Assembly: GCF_003438075.1 (NCBI RefSeq)
Contig: NZ_QSTA01000002.1
Location: 186,001 to 250,000 of the forward strand
From: Eubacterium sp. OM08-24
GTDB taxonomy: Bacteria; Bacillota; Clostridia; Oscillospirales; Acutalibacteraceae
Length of the DNA stretch: 64,000 bases
Direction of reading: 5' to 3'
In this document: positions 38,227 to 46,917 of the stretch, piece by piece
Layout of the letters: each line of letters opens with the position of its first letter
How positions within the stretch are numbered: position 1 is the first letter of the stretch
Notes under the pieces: model-generated
What the model was told of the DNA's origin: nothing
Database searches by the model: none
The model's input: only the letters and a program-made list of their open reading frames with translations
Translations under genes and position numbers: made by a program

Positions 38227-39120
38227 ATGACAGACTACAATGTAATGCCCGACTACCAAACAAGAAAAAAGATTATTAACAGCATCTGCGAAAAATACAG
38301 CTTTGTGCACCACTCGTTTGCAGGCAAAAGCGTATGCGGAAGATGCATTGATGTTCTGCACATTGGCAACACAAAAAATCAAGTGCTGTACTGCGCAGGC
38401 TTTCACGGCTCGGAATATCTCACCATTACTGCTGTGCTCAAATTTTTTGAGCAATGCGCCGATGCAATGCAAAACGATTCCGTTGTGGGCCGCTACAAAA
38501 TCAGAGATTTTCTGCGTGATAAAGGTCTTACGATTGTGCCCTGCGTAAATCCCGACGGTGTGGAAATTGCAATCCATGGCTCTGCCGCCGCTCTCAAATA
38601 CAAATCTCTTGTAGACAAAGCCTCAAAAGGCAACAAGGTTTGGCAGGCAAACGCACGAGGTGTGGACATAAACCACAATTTCAACGCAGGGTGGAACGAG
38701 CTGAAAAATCGTGAGCTGAGTATGAATATAAAATCTCCGTCCGCAACTCGTTTTGGCGGAAATGCACCCGAAAGCGAGCCTGAAACCAAGGCTCTCACAA
38801 ACCTTTGCAAGCGCAACAACTTTGACCGAGCCATTGCTTTTCATAGTCAGGGCAGAGAAATTTACTGTTCATTCGGCAAGCACACGCCCGTTATGAGTTT
38901 TCGCCTTGCGTCTGTTTTGTCGCAAGCAAGCGGATACAATATATCAGTGCCCGAGGACATTGCAACAGGCGGTGGATTTAAAGATTGGTTTATTGAAAAA
39001 TTCCGCCGTCCTGCGCTCACTATTGAGATGGGCAAAGGCAAAAATCCTCTCCCTCTCTCCGATTTTGAACCCGAGTACAACATAATGCTCAATATGCTCT
39101 GTCTTGGAGTTATTGTGTAA
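38227..39120 (+). CDS. M14 family zinc carboxypeptidase, gamma-D-glutamyl-diaminopimelate peptidase-like
   Basis: A metallopeptidase of 297 residues, probably acting on cell-wall peptides. Zinc ligands are His60 and Glu63 in GFHGSEYLT and the distal His in AIAFHSQGREIY. GVDINHNFNAGW is the form typical of the M14C group (NHNF rather than NRNF), and the catalytic Glu is in LTIEMGKG near residue 276. No signal peptide, so it would act in the cytosol, for example in recycling of muropeptides. ATG follows AAAGGAAAATTTT. A large repeat follows the gene. Confidence 0.85.
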   Translation: MTDYNVMPDYQTRKKIINSICEKYSFVHHSFAGKSVCGRCIDVLHIGNTKNQVLYCAGFHGSEYLTITAVLKFFEQCADAMQNDSVVGRYKIRDFLRDKGLTIVPCVNPDGVEIAIHGSAAALKYKSLVDKASKGNKVWQANARGVDINHNFNAGWNELKNRELSMNIKSPSATRFGGNAPESEPETKALTNLCKRNNFDRAIAFHSQGREIYCSFGKHTPVMSFRLASVLSQASGYNISVPEDIATGGGFKDWFIEKFRRPALTIEMGKGKNPLPLSDFEPEYNIMLNMLCLGVIV

Positions 39121-39166
39121 ATCTTTCTGTTTTGTTTTATTGGTTTTTATCAAAAGTTGGGTAATG

Positions 39167-39712
39167 TGGGTTAGCAAATTATCGGTCGGGCAACAAAGTA
39201 AAGCAAAAGCCAAACTATCCGCCCGAAGTTAAAAGTTTGGTCAACCTTTTTAAAGGCTGTAGGTGTGGGCAATGCCCACAAAACTTCAAGCTATCGCAAA
39301 TTTTAATAGCCAAATGGCTTGCCGTTTGGTGGCTTAAACACAATGGCGAAAGCTTAAAAAATTGCGACAGCAACAAAGAAAAGCCACGCTACTAAACTAC
39401 TGATTTGCCACTTTTCAAGGGCAAATCAGCCGCACACAAAAGCTTTTGCATCCTTTAGAATATCTTTTCTCTAAGACTGTTCAAGCGCAACTTTCTTGCT
39501 TTCTGCCACTTATTAGTCTTGACTTTTGTTTTATTTTAAAGTATTAACTAATCTAAAGTTTAGTTATCCTATAATATAATTGTAACTGTTTATTTAGATT
39601 TCAATTCAGTGCAATTTTATTATTTTATGGGCTCTGCCCAAACCCGCAACCCTTTAAAAAGGGTTGACCTAAATTTTAAGTTTTTAAAACTATAACTTTG
39701 TGCGTTAAACCA
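39167..39712 (+). repeat. Interspersed MITE-like repeat, copy B
   Basis: About 546 bp, same orientation as copy A and clearly alignable over its whole length. It begins TGGGTTAGCAAATTATCGGT and ends in GCGTTAAACCA. It contains the GGTCAACCTTTTTAAAGG hairpin, the GATTTGCC/GGCAAATC stem and GGGCTCTGCCC with AACCCTTTAAAAAGGGTT. It sits between the convergent M14 peptidase and asnB genes. Nothing coding is supported in the 39121-39821 gap. Confidence 0.85.
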
Positions 39713-39766
39713 TCATTAATTAATCTTATCCCAACATTTAAAACACAACCATTTTATTATAATCAT

Positions 39767-39799
39767 CTGCCCGACAACCGCTTTTGTGGTGTCGGGCAG
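39767..39799. terminator. Stem-loop after asnB
   Basis: CTGCCCGACA (39767-39776) and TGTCGGGCAG (39790-39799). The better T-run is on the plus strand (TTATGTTTTTATTTT), so it may end plus-strand transcripts coming through the repeat as well as the asnB message. Confidence 0.65.
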
Positions 39800-39821
39800 T
39801 TATGTTTTTATTTTATTTTAA

Positions 39822-42266
39822 TTAGTCCTCGTCATCAAAGAACTTAATCGACTTTACAATTTCGTCAATCGCCTCGTCTGAAATAACATTAGGCTCATCA
39901 AGATATTTTGAGCGCTTTTCAATGCCCTCAATCGCCATTTCAAGCTCCTCCTGCGGAGTACTCGGCTTTTTTGGTTCTTCATAAACCTCTGTATCCTCAG
40001 GATTAGAAATATTCACATATTTCTCTGCCTTTGGCTCTTCCTCAGCCTGCTCGGTTTCCTGCGGCTCTTCTTCCTCAATTACAGGCTCGTCCTCGGTCTT
40101 AACTTCCTCAGGCTCAGCCTCTTTCTTAATTTCGGGTTCTTCCGCTTTTACCTCTTCAGGTTTTTCCTCGGCTTTTTCTTCAGCCTTTACCTCTTCGGCA
40201 ACATTATCCTCAGCAGGCTTTTCTGCCTTTACAGGTTCTTTTTCTTCTGCCTGTTCTTTTTCAGCTTTTTTTGCCGATTTATCTATGCCAAAGTTTGGTG
40301 CGTCATAATCTTTGTCGAGCTTTTCGGCCTCGGTCATAATTGCCTCGCCAAACTCATTGAGCTTTTTTTCCTGTCTTGCCTCGGCAATTGCTCTCAACTC
40401 ATCAAGGTGATTTACAGGCTTTTCTACCTTTTCGTTATCCTCGTTAAAGTAAATATCATACCATACAAGGAACACATAGATTGTCCAAACCTTACGGCTG
40501 TTATCCTCTTTGTTGCTGTAATGCTCATCAAGCCAACGAATAAGAATATCTGTATTAAAGAACTTCTCGGCTGTTGCTCCCTTAAACTTTGTCTTAACAA
40601 CATTGTAGTATTTTTCATCTCTGAGCCATACTCTTGTAGGAACAGGGAAACCGAGCTTTTCTTTCTCGGCGGTAGCCTCAGGCATATGACGAACAGCCGC
40701 CTTACGCATAGCGTACTTTGTGTTGTGTCTGTTGCAGCGGAGCTTTGTAGGGAGAGTTGACGCAACCTTGAACACTTCTTTATCAAGGAACGGTACTCTC
40801 AGCTCAAGCGAGTTAGCCATACTCATTCTGTCTGCTTTAAGGAGAATATCGCCCACCATCCACATATTAATGTCAAGATACTGCATCTTTGTAACATCGT
40901 CATATCTGCGGCAACGGTAGTAATACTTCTTTGCATAGTCCTGCGGACGGCTTGCAAGGTTAGGGTCTTTTAAAAGCTCACGCTTTTCCTTGTAATCATA
41001 CATAAAGGCATTGCCTATGTAGCGCTCTTCAAGTGGGTCTGTCGCTCTGATAAGGTAATCTCTGCCCTTTATGTCAGGCAGCTTTTTGCATACGGCTCTG
41101 ATAGCCTTTCTGATGCAATGCGGAACGATTGTCTGATAAATTTTAAATACTCTCGGCTCGTTGTAGCAGGTGTAACCGCCAAACAACTCATCTGCGCCCT
41201 CGCCCGAAAGTACAACCTTTACATACTCGCTTGCAAGTCTTGATACAAAGTAAAGTGCAATACAAGACGGGTCTGCAAGCGGCTGGTCCATATGATACTG
41301 AACAGTAGGAACTGCGTCCCAAAATTCCTCACTTGAGATAAGGTGTGTGTGATGTTCAACACCGATTTTCTCGCTAAGTCCCTTTGCCCAGCTGATTTCG
41401 TTGTAGTGCTCGCCAAAATCAAAGCCTACTGTAAATGTTTTTTGATCGGCAAAGTAGGTTGAAACATAGCTTGAGTCAACACCGCTTGAAAGGAAACAGC
41501 CAACCTCAACATCTGCAATTTTGTGCGCATTTACAGAATTTTCAAACACCTTTTCGATAGAATCAACAGCCTCTTCCTCTGTCATCTCATCGTTAGGATT
41601 AAAACGAGCCTCCCAATAACGGGTAGTTTCAACCTCGCCGTCCTTATACCAAAGATAATGACCCGGCATAAGGCAGAACACACCCTCAAAGAAAGTTTCG
41701 GGCGGAACAGCATACTGATATGAAAGGTAGGTATCAAGCGCTCTTTTGTTAAACCTCTTAACAAACTTAGGGTGCTCAAGAATACTCTTGATTTCACTTG
41801 CATACACAAATTCGCCGTCAATCATTGTGTAGTGCATCGGCTTAATGCCAAAGAAGTCACGAGCAACAAAAACCGACTTATCCTTAGTGTTGTAAATCGC
41901 AAAGCCAAACATACCTCTGAGCTTTAAGAGCAAGTCCTCTCTCCACTCCTCAAAGCCGTGAATAAGCACCTCGCTGTCGGTGTCTGTATAAAATTTATGT
42001 CCCTTTGCTATAAGAACTTTTCTTAACTCTTTATAGTTATAAATTTCGCCGTTAAAGGTGAGGACAAGTGTTTTATCCTCGTTATAAATAGGCTGATGAC
42101 CTGCGTCAAGGTCAATGATTGAAAGTCTGCGAAAGCCCATTGCAATGTAATCGTCCATAAACACACCGTCCGAGTCAGGACCTCTGTGTGTGATGACATC
42201 GGTCATATTTTTAATGACCTTATCTCTGTCGATAACTTCGCCTGTAAAGCCACAAATACCGCACAT
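39822..42266 (-). CDS. asnB: Asparagine synthase (glutamine-hydrolysing) with long acidic C-terminal extension
   Basis: Makes asparagine from aspartate, ATP and glutamine. The N-terminal glutaminase starts MCGICGFTG with the nucleophile Cys2; RGPDSDG, FNGEIYN and the later DTDSEV are conserved. The synthetase domain has the pyrophosphate loop LSSGVDSS (259-266) and SGEGADELFGGY (354-365). The catalytic part ends near residue 610, as in other AsnB proteins. A further 205 residues follow, rich in Glu, Lys, Ala and Pro and probably disordered or coiled, ending in a more normal segment (EAIDEIVKSIKFFDDED). The whole is one open frame of 814 residues. Promoter at 42326-42354. Confidence 0.93.
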   Translation of the reverse strand: MCGICGFTGEVIDRDKVIKNMTDVITHRGPDSDGVFMDDYIAMGFRRLSIIDLDAGHQPIYNEDKTLVLTFNGEIYNYKELRKVLIAKGHKFYTDTDSEVLIHGFEEWREDLLLKLRGMFGFAIYNTKDKSVFVARDFFGIKPMHYTMIDGEFVYASEIKSILEHPKFVKRFNKRALDTYLSYQYAVPPETFFEGVFCLMPGHYLWYKDGEVETTRYWEARFNPNDEMTEEEAVDSIEKVFENSVNAHKIADVEVGCFLSSGVDSSYVSTYFADQKTFTVGFDFGEHYNEISWAKGLSEKIGVEHHTHLISSEEFWDAVPTVQYHMDQPLADPSCIALYFVSRLASEYVKVVLSGEGADELFGGYTCYNEPRVFKIYQTIVPHCIRKAIRAVCKKLPDIKGRDYLIRATDPLEERYIGNAFMYDYKEKRELLKDPNLASRPQDYAKKYYYRCRRYDDVTKMQYLDINMWMVGDILLKADRMSMANSLELRVPFLDKEVFKVASTLPTKLRCNRHNTKYAMRKAAVRHMPEATAEKEKLGFPVPTRVWLRDEKYYNVVKTKFKGATAEKFFNTDILIRWLDEHYSNKEDNSRKVWTIYVFLVWYDIYFNEDNEKVEKPVNHLDELRAIAEARQEKKLNEFGEAIMTEAEKLDKDYDAPNFGIDKSAKKAEKEQAEEKEPVKAEKPAEDNVAEEVKAEEKAEEKPEEVKAEEPEIKKEAEPEEVKTEDEPVIEEEEPQETEQAEEEPKAEKYVNISNPEDTEVYEEPKKPSTPQEELEMAIEGIEKRSKYLDEPNVISDEAIDEIVKSIKFFDDED

Positions 42267-42325
42267 ATATAAAACCCCTTTCGGTAATCTGTCAAAACAA
42301 AATTTTGTAATTGCATATATAGATT

Positions 42326-42354
42326 ATTGTATCATAATTAATTTGTAAATTCAA
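42326..42354 (-). promoter_or_regulatory. Promoter of asnB
   Basis: On the minus strand TTGAAT (42349-42354), 17 bases, TACAAT (42326-42331), 60 bases before the start. Confidence 0.7.
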
Positions 42355-42419
42355 CAGTAAGAACTCATATATTACGCATATTTACCGCAAAGAATTATAG
42401 GAAAATACATATAAAAACA

Positions 42420-42437
42420 GGCACTCCGCAAAGTGCC
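42420..42437 (-). terminator. Rho-independent terminator of lgt
   Basis: GGCACT pairs with AGTGCC around a 6-base loop, with GTTTTTATATG after it on the minus strand. It lies 8 bases after the lgt stop. Confidence 0.7.
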
Positions 42438-42445
42438 CGTTAAAA

Positions 42446-43273
42446 TTAAGTATTAGATTGAAAATTTTTGTCATCCCTTTTGCGCAAATCCCTTATGAGC
42501 ATAAACAGAGAAAAGGCAAAAATAAATATACTCAGCCATTGCGAGGTTGACAAAGCGCCAAAATAGCCACGCTCTGAAATATCACCTCTGAAAAATTCGT
42601 TTATAAACCTTAAAACAGGATAAATAAGTCCGTATATCCAAATAAGTATTCCGTTTTTAAGATTTTTGCACCTGCAAAGCAAAAACAAAAGCACAATAAA
42701 AATTACAATATTTTCGCCCGACTCAATAAGCTGAATAGGCAGTCTGCGCACTCCGTTTGCGCTTTCTATAAGCGAATGCCGATATACAAAGCCAAAGTCG
42801 CTCTCCACTCCATAGCAACAGCCTGCAAGAAAACAGCCGATTCTGCCGAAAGCATGGAACAGCGGAATACATGGCACTATGGTGTCGGAATAACTGCGTA
42901 CATCAAGCCGCTGCGTTTTCATACTTATATATGCGCCGATACACGCACCGATAAGTCCGCCGTAAAACACCATTCCGCCGAAAATATCCATAGCATAGAG
43001 CGCAAACATTTTAAAGCTGCTAAAAACTCTGTCGAGGTGGGTAAACACAAAATACAGCTTTTCGTGCTGAGCAACTGCAAATACGATATGTGCCATAATA
43101 AAACCGCATATTCCGCCCACAACACCGATTATCACATAGCGATAACCCTCAATATTTTTGCGCCTTTTCATAGTAATAAACTTTATAACAAGAAAGCAGG
43201 CAAGTATGCCGAGTCCTGTCATAAAGCCGTAGTACGGCAGTTCAATGCCGAGTGTTTCTCTTGTAGAAAACAT
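42446..43273 (-). CDS. lgt: Prolipoprotein diacylglyceryl transferase
   Basis: Inner-membrane enzyme that adds diacylglycerol to the lipobox cysteine of prolipoproteins. From ATG 43273 (behind TTTGGAGAGATAAT) it has 275 residues with seven hydrophobic helices. The Lgt signature appears as PLFHAFGRIGCFLAGCCYG, where many Lgt proteins have GRxxNFINGE. The Cys-rich form is common in Clostridia but the swap of conserved residues means activity should be checked. RFINEFFRGD near the C-terminus is the other conserved block. Confidence 0.8.
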   Translation of the reverse strand: MFSTRETLGIELPYYGFMTGLGILACFLVIKFITMKRRKNIEGYRYVIIGVVGGICGFIMAHIVFAVAQHEKLYFVFTHLDRVFSSFKMFALYAMDIFGGMVFYGGLIGACIGAYISMKTQRLDVRSYSDTIVPCIPLFHAFGRIGCFLAGCCYGVESDFGFVYRHSLIESANGVRRLPIQLIESGENIVIFIVLLFLLCRCKNLKNGILIWIYGLIYPVLRFINEFFRGDISERGYFGALSTSQWLSIFIFAFSLFMLIRDLRKRDDKNFQSNT

Positions 43274-43293
43274 ATTATCTCTCCAAATAATAA

Positions 43294-43318
43294 GGCAGTG
43301 TGAAACACGCACACTGCC
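43294..43318 (-). terminator. Terminator of the DUF4190-like gene
   Basis: GGCAGTGT and ACACTGCC form an 8-bp stem; TTATTATTT follows on the minus strand. It lies 25 bases after the stop at 43344. Confidence 0.6.
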
Positions 43319-43343
43319 CTGTATTAAACATTATAATAAGCAA

Positions 43344-44063
43344 TTAATAATACATTGAGTTAGCATAAGATGCCAAATTGCCTACCGCACACATTACGCA
43401 ACCAAAGCACGATACGCAAGAAATAATTGAGAGTGCGGCAATTATAAGACCGATAACACCACATACCAAGCCTGTTGTAGCTTTGCTCTTGCCCGCATAA
43501 TTACCTGTCTGAGCCGCAATTTTATTGTATTTAGATGCCTTTACGATAGCAATAATGCCTGTAACCACACCTGCTACCGAAAGTATGCCCGAACCGATTA
43601 CACCTATATAAAATCCTAACATTGAAGTGCCCGACATATAGGTGCCGTATGAGCTTGAGCCTGTGCAAATAAATGCTGTCCAAAACATAATAACCGCAAC
43701 TATTGACGCAACAAGGCTTATAATACCTGTAATCATTGCAGCTTTAGCCTCGGAATCTCCGGGGAACTGAGTTGGAATATTAGGCTGCTGATAACCGCCG
43801 TTGTAGTTTTGCTGAGCATAGTCAACATTCTGCTGTGGGTAAGTATTCTGATAATTTTGTGCAAAGCCGTTGTCATAGGTTGGCTGATCATATGCGTTGT
43901 TATTCGGCTGATTGTAGTTATTGTCATAACTCTGATTATAATTATTTTGCTGTTGATTGTAGTTATTATCATAGCTCTGATTGTAATTATTCTGCTGTTG
44001 ATAGCCGCTGTTATACTGTGGGTCGTTGCCACCGTTCGGCTGATAATAATTATTTTCGTTCAT
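43344..44063 (-). CDS. DUF4190-like membrane protein with Asn/Gln/Tyr repeat N-terminus
   Basis: 239 residues from ATG 44063 (behind GAGAGGAATAAAATT). About 100 N-terminal residues are low complexity, with near-perfect units such as YNQSYDNNYNQQQNN. Three hydrophobic helices in the C-terminal half follow a DUF4190-like pattern (AAMITGIISLVASIVAVIMF; GSGILSVAGVVTGIIAIVKA; TTGLVCGVIGLIIAALSII). The Cys-rich end CVSCFGCVMCAVG is notable. No known function. Own promoter and terminator. Confidence 0.75.
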   Translation of the reverse strand: MNENNYYQPNGGNDPQYNSGYQQQNNYNQSYDNNYNQQQNNYNQSYDNNYNQPNNNAYDQPTYDNGFAQNYQNTYPQQNVDYAQQNYNGGYQQPNIPTQFPGDSEAKAAMITGIISLVASIVAVIMFWTAFICTGSSSYGTYMSGTSMLGFYIGVIGSGILSVAGVVTGIIAIVKASKYNKIAAQTGNYAGKSKATTGLVCGVIGLIIAALSIISCVSCFGCVMCAVGNLASYANSMYY

Positions 44064-44094
44064 AATTTTATTCCTCTCATATTTATATAACTCT

Positions 44095-44123
44095 ATTCTA
44101 TTTATTATCCGCAAAAAAGTCAA
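44095..44123 (-). promoter_or_regulatory. Promoter of the DUF4190-like gene
   Basis: On the minus strand TTGACT (44118-44123), 17 bases, TAGAAT (44095-44100), about 30 bases before the start codon. Confidence 0.7.
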
Positions 44124-44219
44124 TACTTTTGTCAAAAAATGTATATTTTATATGTAGAATTGTTTTAATTTCAATGAATGATGTATACATTTTTGTATAT
44201 ATGTGGTAATGGGGAGATT

Positions 44220-44768
44220 GTGGTTAAATGCATAAAATTTGGTTTTATAAATTTAAAATTCAGGTCAACCCTTTTTAAAGGGTTGCAGGTTTGGGCAGAG
44301 CCCATTAAACTATAAAGCGCACTGATTTTAAATAAAAACAAGTAGTTGAAATCATATCATAGAATAACTAAATTTTAGATTATTTAAGACTTTATGATAA
44401 AAGAAAAGTCAAGAGTAATGAGTGGCAGAAAGCAAGAAAGTTACACTTGAGCATTAGCAGAGAATAGATATTCTAAAAGGACTCAAAAGCTTGTGTGTGG
44501 CTAATCTGCCCTTGAAAAGTGGCAAATTAGTAGTTTGAGCAGCGTGGCTTTTTCTTTGTTGCTGTCGCAAATTTTAAAGGCTTGCGCCGTTATATTCAGC
44601 CGCCAAATGGCAAGCCGTTTGGCTATCAAAAATTTGCAATAGTTTAAAGTTTTGTGGGCGTTGCCCACACCCACAACCTTTGAAAAGGTTGACCAAACTT
44701 TTAACTTCGAGGGGAAAGTTTCGTTTTTTACTTTACTTTGCCGCCCGACCGAAAGTGAGTTAAGCCTT
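44220..44768 (-). repeat. Interspersed MITE-like repeat, copy C (inverted)
   Basis: About 550 bp in the opposite orientation to copies A, B and D. Reading left to right it begins TGGTTAAATGCA, then AACCCTTTTTAAAGGGTT and GGGCAGAGCCC. The CTAATCTGCC/GGCAAATTAG stem, the CCAAATGGC...GTTTGG stem and GTGGGCGTTGCCCAC with CCTTTGAAAAGG follow, and it ends near CGCCCGACCG. It lies upstream of the DUF4190-like gene promoter, between two minus-strand genes. Confidence 0.82.
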
Positions 44769-44792
44769 ATCCCACCCCAACTTCCAACAAAA

Positions 44793-44821
44793 TTAGGTCA
44801 ACCTTTCAAAGGCTGACCTAA
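44793..44821 (-). terminator. Terminator-like hairpin resembling the repeat-end hairpin
   Basis: TTAGGTCA...TGACCTAA with an inner CCTTT/AAAGG. On the minus strand TTTTG follows. It lies 15 bases after the stop of 44836-45252 and has the same GGTCAACC-TTTCAAAGG core as the repeat family, so it may be a repeat end now used as a terminator. Confidence 0.6.
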
Positions 44822-44835
44822 TCTAAAACTTCTAT

Positions 44836-45252
44836 TTATATTTTCTTATCAAACTCACTGCCGCATTTTGGGCAATGCACTCTATGTTTGCCTTTTACAT
44901 TTCTTACTCTGAGCTGAGCCTTGCATATCGGGCATTTTAAGTAGCGGTACTCCTTGCGGTCACGAATTTTTTTATATGTGAGCTTAAACCAACCTGTAAC
45001 CGCATTGTAAAAAGGCAAAAACGCACGATTTTCGGCACTTCTTTTGGAGATATTGCGTGAAAGCGAACGAAACACCGTAATGACAATTATCGCAATTTCA
45101 AAAGCGTCTATAATCAGTGTAGGAATCGGTGCAAATACAAATACATTCACAAACCAAAGCACGAGGAACAACACAAAAAGGCTGTTGTTGAGCTTATCTG
45201 TGCCATATCTGCCCTGCATAAAAATCGCAAACTTCTGCATTAAATTTCGCAT
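44836..45252 (-). CDS. Membrane protein with C-terminal zinc ribbon
   Basis: 138 residues from ATG 45252 (behind AAAGGA). Two hydrophobic helices near residues 22-62 (SLFVLFLVLWFVNVFVFAPI; LIIDAFEIAIIVITVF), a basic loop, then a zinc ribbon with CPIC and CPKC pairs at the end. Function unknown. It is 79 bases downstream of nnrE and may be the last gene of the pan/coa/birA operon. Confidence 0.75.
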   Translation of the reverse strand: MRNLMQKFAIFMQGRYGTDKLNNSLFVLFLVLWFVNVFVFAPIPTLIIDAFEIAIIVITVFRSLSRNISKRSAENRAFLPFYNAVTGWFKLTYKKIRDRKEYRYLKCPICKAQLRVRNVKGKHRVHCPKCGSEFDKKI

Positions 45253-45331
45253 AACATCAATTCCTTTCAAAAGCTATTTTATCATACGCCCTTATGTTTT
45301 GCAATATACAAAAGTCAAAATAAAAGCATTA

Positions 45332-46189
45332 TCATTCTCTTATATAATCGGCGCAGAAATACACATATTTTACATCTGCAATCACCGCCGAATGTTCGGT
45401 TTTTACAACGATTGTTTTCTTGTTTTTTGCGCTCATCTCTGTAATAACCTCGGTGATATTGCAGGTTTCGGGACAATAATTGAATTTCTCCATAAATTCC
45501 TCGGTTGTATAAACCTCTGAATTGTAACCCTCAAAAAGCTCAAGGTTATCGTAATCTATCAGCTTGTATTCATCAAGCAAAAGCTCTATTCCAATGTCGG
45601 CATTTGTGAGCGAATCAATATAGTACGGTGCATCATTAAGGAAAAGTCCTGTTTTCAGACTGCCGATAGAAACCGTAAGGTCTGAGTTTACCGCAAGCTC
45701 GCCATATCCCGTATCGCCGTTTATTCCGCTGTTTATGTCGGCGCTTACAACATAGGCAGGCGTCATATTTATCTGTGTAATTGCCTGTGCCATTTCGCCC
45801 TCAACCTTGCCCGAAAATCCTGTGCCGAGCAAGCAGTCCACAACTATATCATAGCCCTCAAAATTGCCTGCCTCATAAAGCGACATTTCATTTACCCCGA
45901 GCGACTTTGCGAGCTGATAGTAATAAAGTCCGTCCTTTGAAAAGCCGTCAACCACTCTTACAATTGTACACTCCATAGAATGTCTTGCAAGAATACACGC
46001 AAGCGCATAGCCGTCACCGCCGTTGTTGCCCTTGCCGCACACAACGCAGGTTTTTCCTGCAAATTTTACCTTATCAAAAATGCCCTGTGCCGCCCTCATC
46101 ATAAGCTCGACAGAGGGAGTACGCTCCGCTATGGTGCGTGCGTCACTTTCTCTCATATTCTTTACAGATACTACTCTTTCAAAATCCAT
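45332..46189 (-). CDS. nnrE: NAD(P)H-hydrate epimerase, stand-alone YjeF N-terminal domain
   Basis: Repairs damaged NAD(P)H by interconverting the R and S hydrates. The family core CGKGNNGGDGYALACILA (51-68) and VDCLLGTGFSGKVEG are present, with VSADINSGINGDTGY. Many bacteria have a ~500-residue fusion with the ADP-dependent dehydratase. Here the dehydratase domain is absent and about 65 unrecognised residues close the protein at 285, so the partner must be elsewhere if present. It follows the HprK-like gene by 20 bases. Confidence 0.88.
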   Translation of the reverse strand: MDFERVVSVKNMRESDARTIAERTPSVELMMRAAQGIFDKVKFAGKTCVVCGKGNNGGDGYALACILARHSMECTIVRVVDGFSKDGLYYYQLAKSLGVNEMSLYEAGNFEGYDIVVDCLLGTGFSGKVEGEMAQAITQINMTPAYVVSADINSGINGDTGYGELAVNSDLTVSIGSLKTGLFLNDAPYYIDSLTNADIGIELLLDEYKLIDYDNLELFEGYNSEVYTTEEFMEKFNYCPETCNITEVITEMSAKNKKTIVVKTEHSAVIADVKYVYFCADYIRE

Positions 46190-46209
46190 AGTAATTTCCT
46201 TTCGATATG

Positions 46210-46905
46210 CTATTTACGCAGTGCGTTATATGCCGCAATTACCGCCTCGTCACTGACTGTGCAATGCAATGAAAATAAATCGACCGCAGAAAAAATCTCA
46301 TCGTACAGCTCAAGAATTTTCAACATTTTATCCTGCTTGCGTGAAATCAGCGTTGCCTCAAGCAATTTTGCAAATACCCTGCCTGCGCTCACCTTTTCGG
46401 CATAATTTTTACTGTCACGCTCAAGCAAAAATACAGCTTTAAGCGGCGCAGATATATTTGCTCCTATATTTGACTTGCCCATCCACGGAGTGCCGTAAAC
46501 ATAAAAAACTCCGTCTTTTTTGCGGATTATCGGCTTGTCATCGTTAATCATTGTAACCCTGTCGCCAAAAAGCTTTCTCCATAGCGCCGTATGGGTCGAT
46601 TTTCCTGTTCCGCTCGGCGCAGAAAAAACATAAGCGCCGCCGTCAAGCATTAAAGCCGAGCTGTGAAAGAAAAGTCCGTCATAGCTGTCGAGAATTTTTC
46701 CGCACACCAAAGTGTTGATTATGCTGTTCTCAACCATATAATCTATATCGCCGTTTGCTGTGAGCCTGTCAATCTCGCTTTGCTTTGCCTCTACACAAAA
46801 ATCCGCCGTATTTTCATCTGTAATATAATTGGCAAGAATTTTCCTTGTTTTTTCGTATTTTGGATTTATCTCAATATTAAGGTCGGCAATTCTGTATATC
46901 GGCAT
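46210..46905 (-). CDS. HprK/PEP-carboxykinase-fold kinase-like protein
   Basis: A 231-residue P-loop protein of the HPr kinase C-terminal-like superfamily, not a standard HprK. The P-loop FSAPSGTGKSTHTALW (about 94-109) and NDDKPIIRK (motif with paired Asp) followed by YGTPWMGKSNIGAN are clear. The N-terminal half has no HprK sensor domain. Relatives are found in peptide-maturation clusters and as stand-alone proteins; substrate unknown. The ATG at 46905 sits behind TTGGAGGAAGAG. Located between birA and nnrE, co-directional, 12 bases from birA. Confidence 0.75.
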   Translation of the reverse strand: MPIYRIADLNIEINPKYEKTRKILANYITDENTADFCVEAKQSEIDRLTANGDIDYMVENSIINTLVCGKILDSYDGLFFHSSALMLDGGAYVFSAPSGTGKSTHTALWRKLFGDRVTMINDDKPIIRKKDGVFYVYGTPWMGKSNIGANISAPLKAVFLLERDSKNYAEKVSAGRVFAKLLEATLISRKQDKMLKILELYDEIFSAVDLFSLHCTVSDEAVIAAYNALRK

Positions 46906-46917
46906 CTCTTCCTCCAA

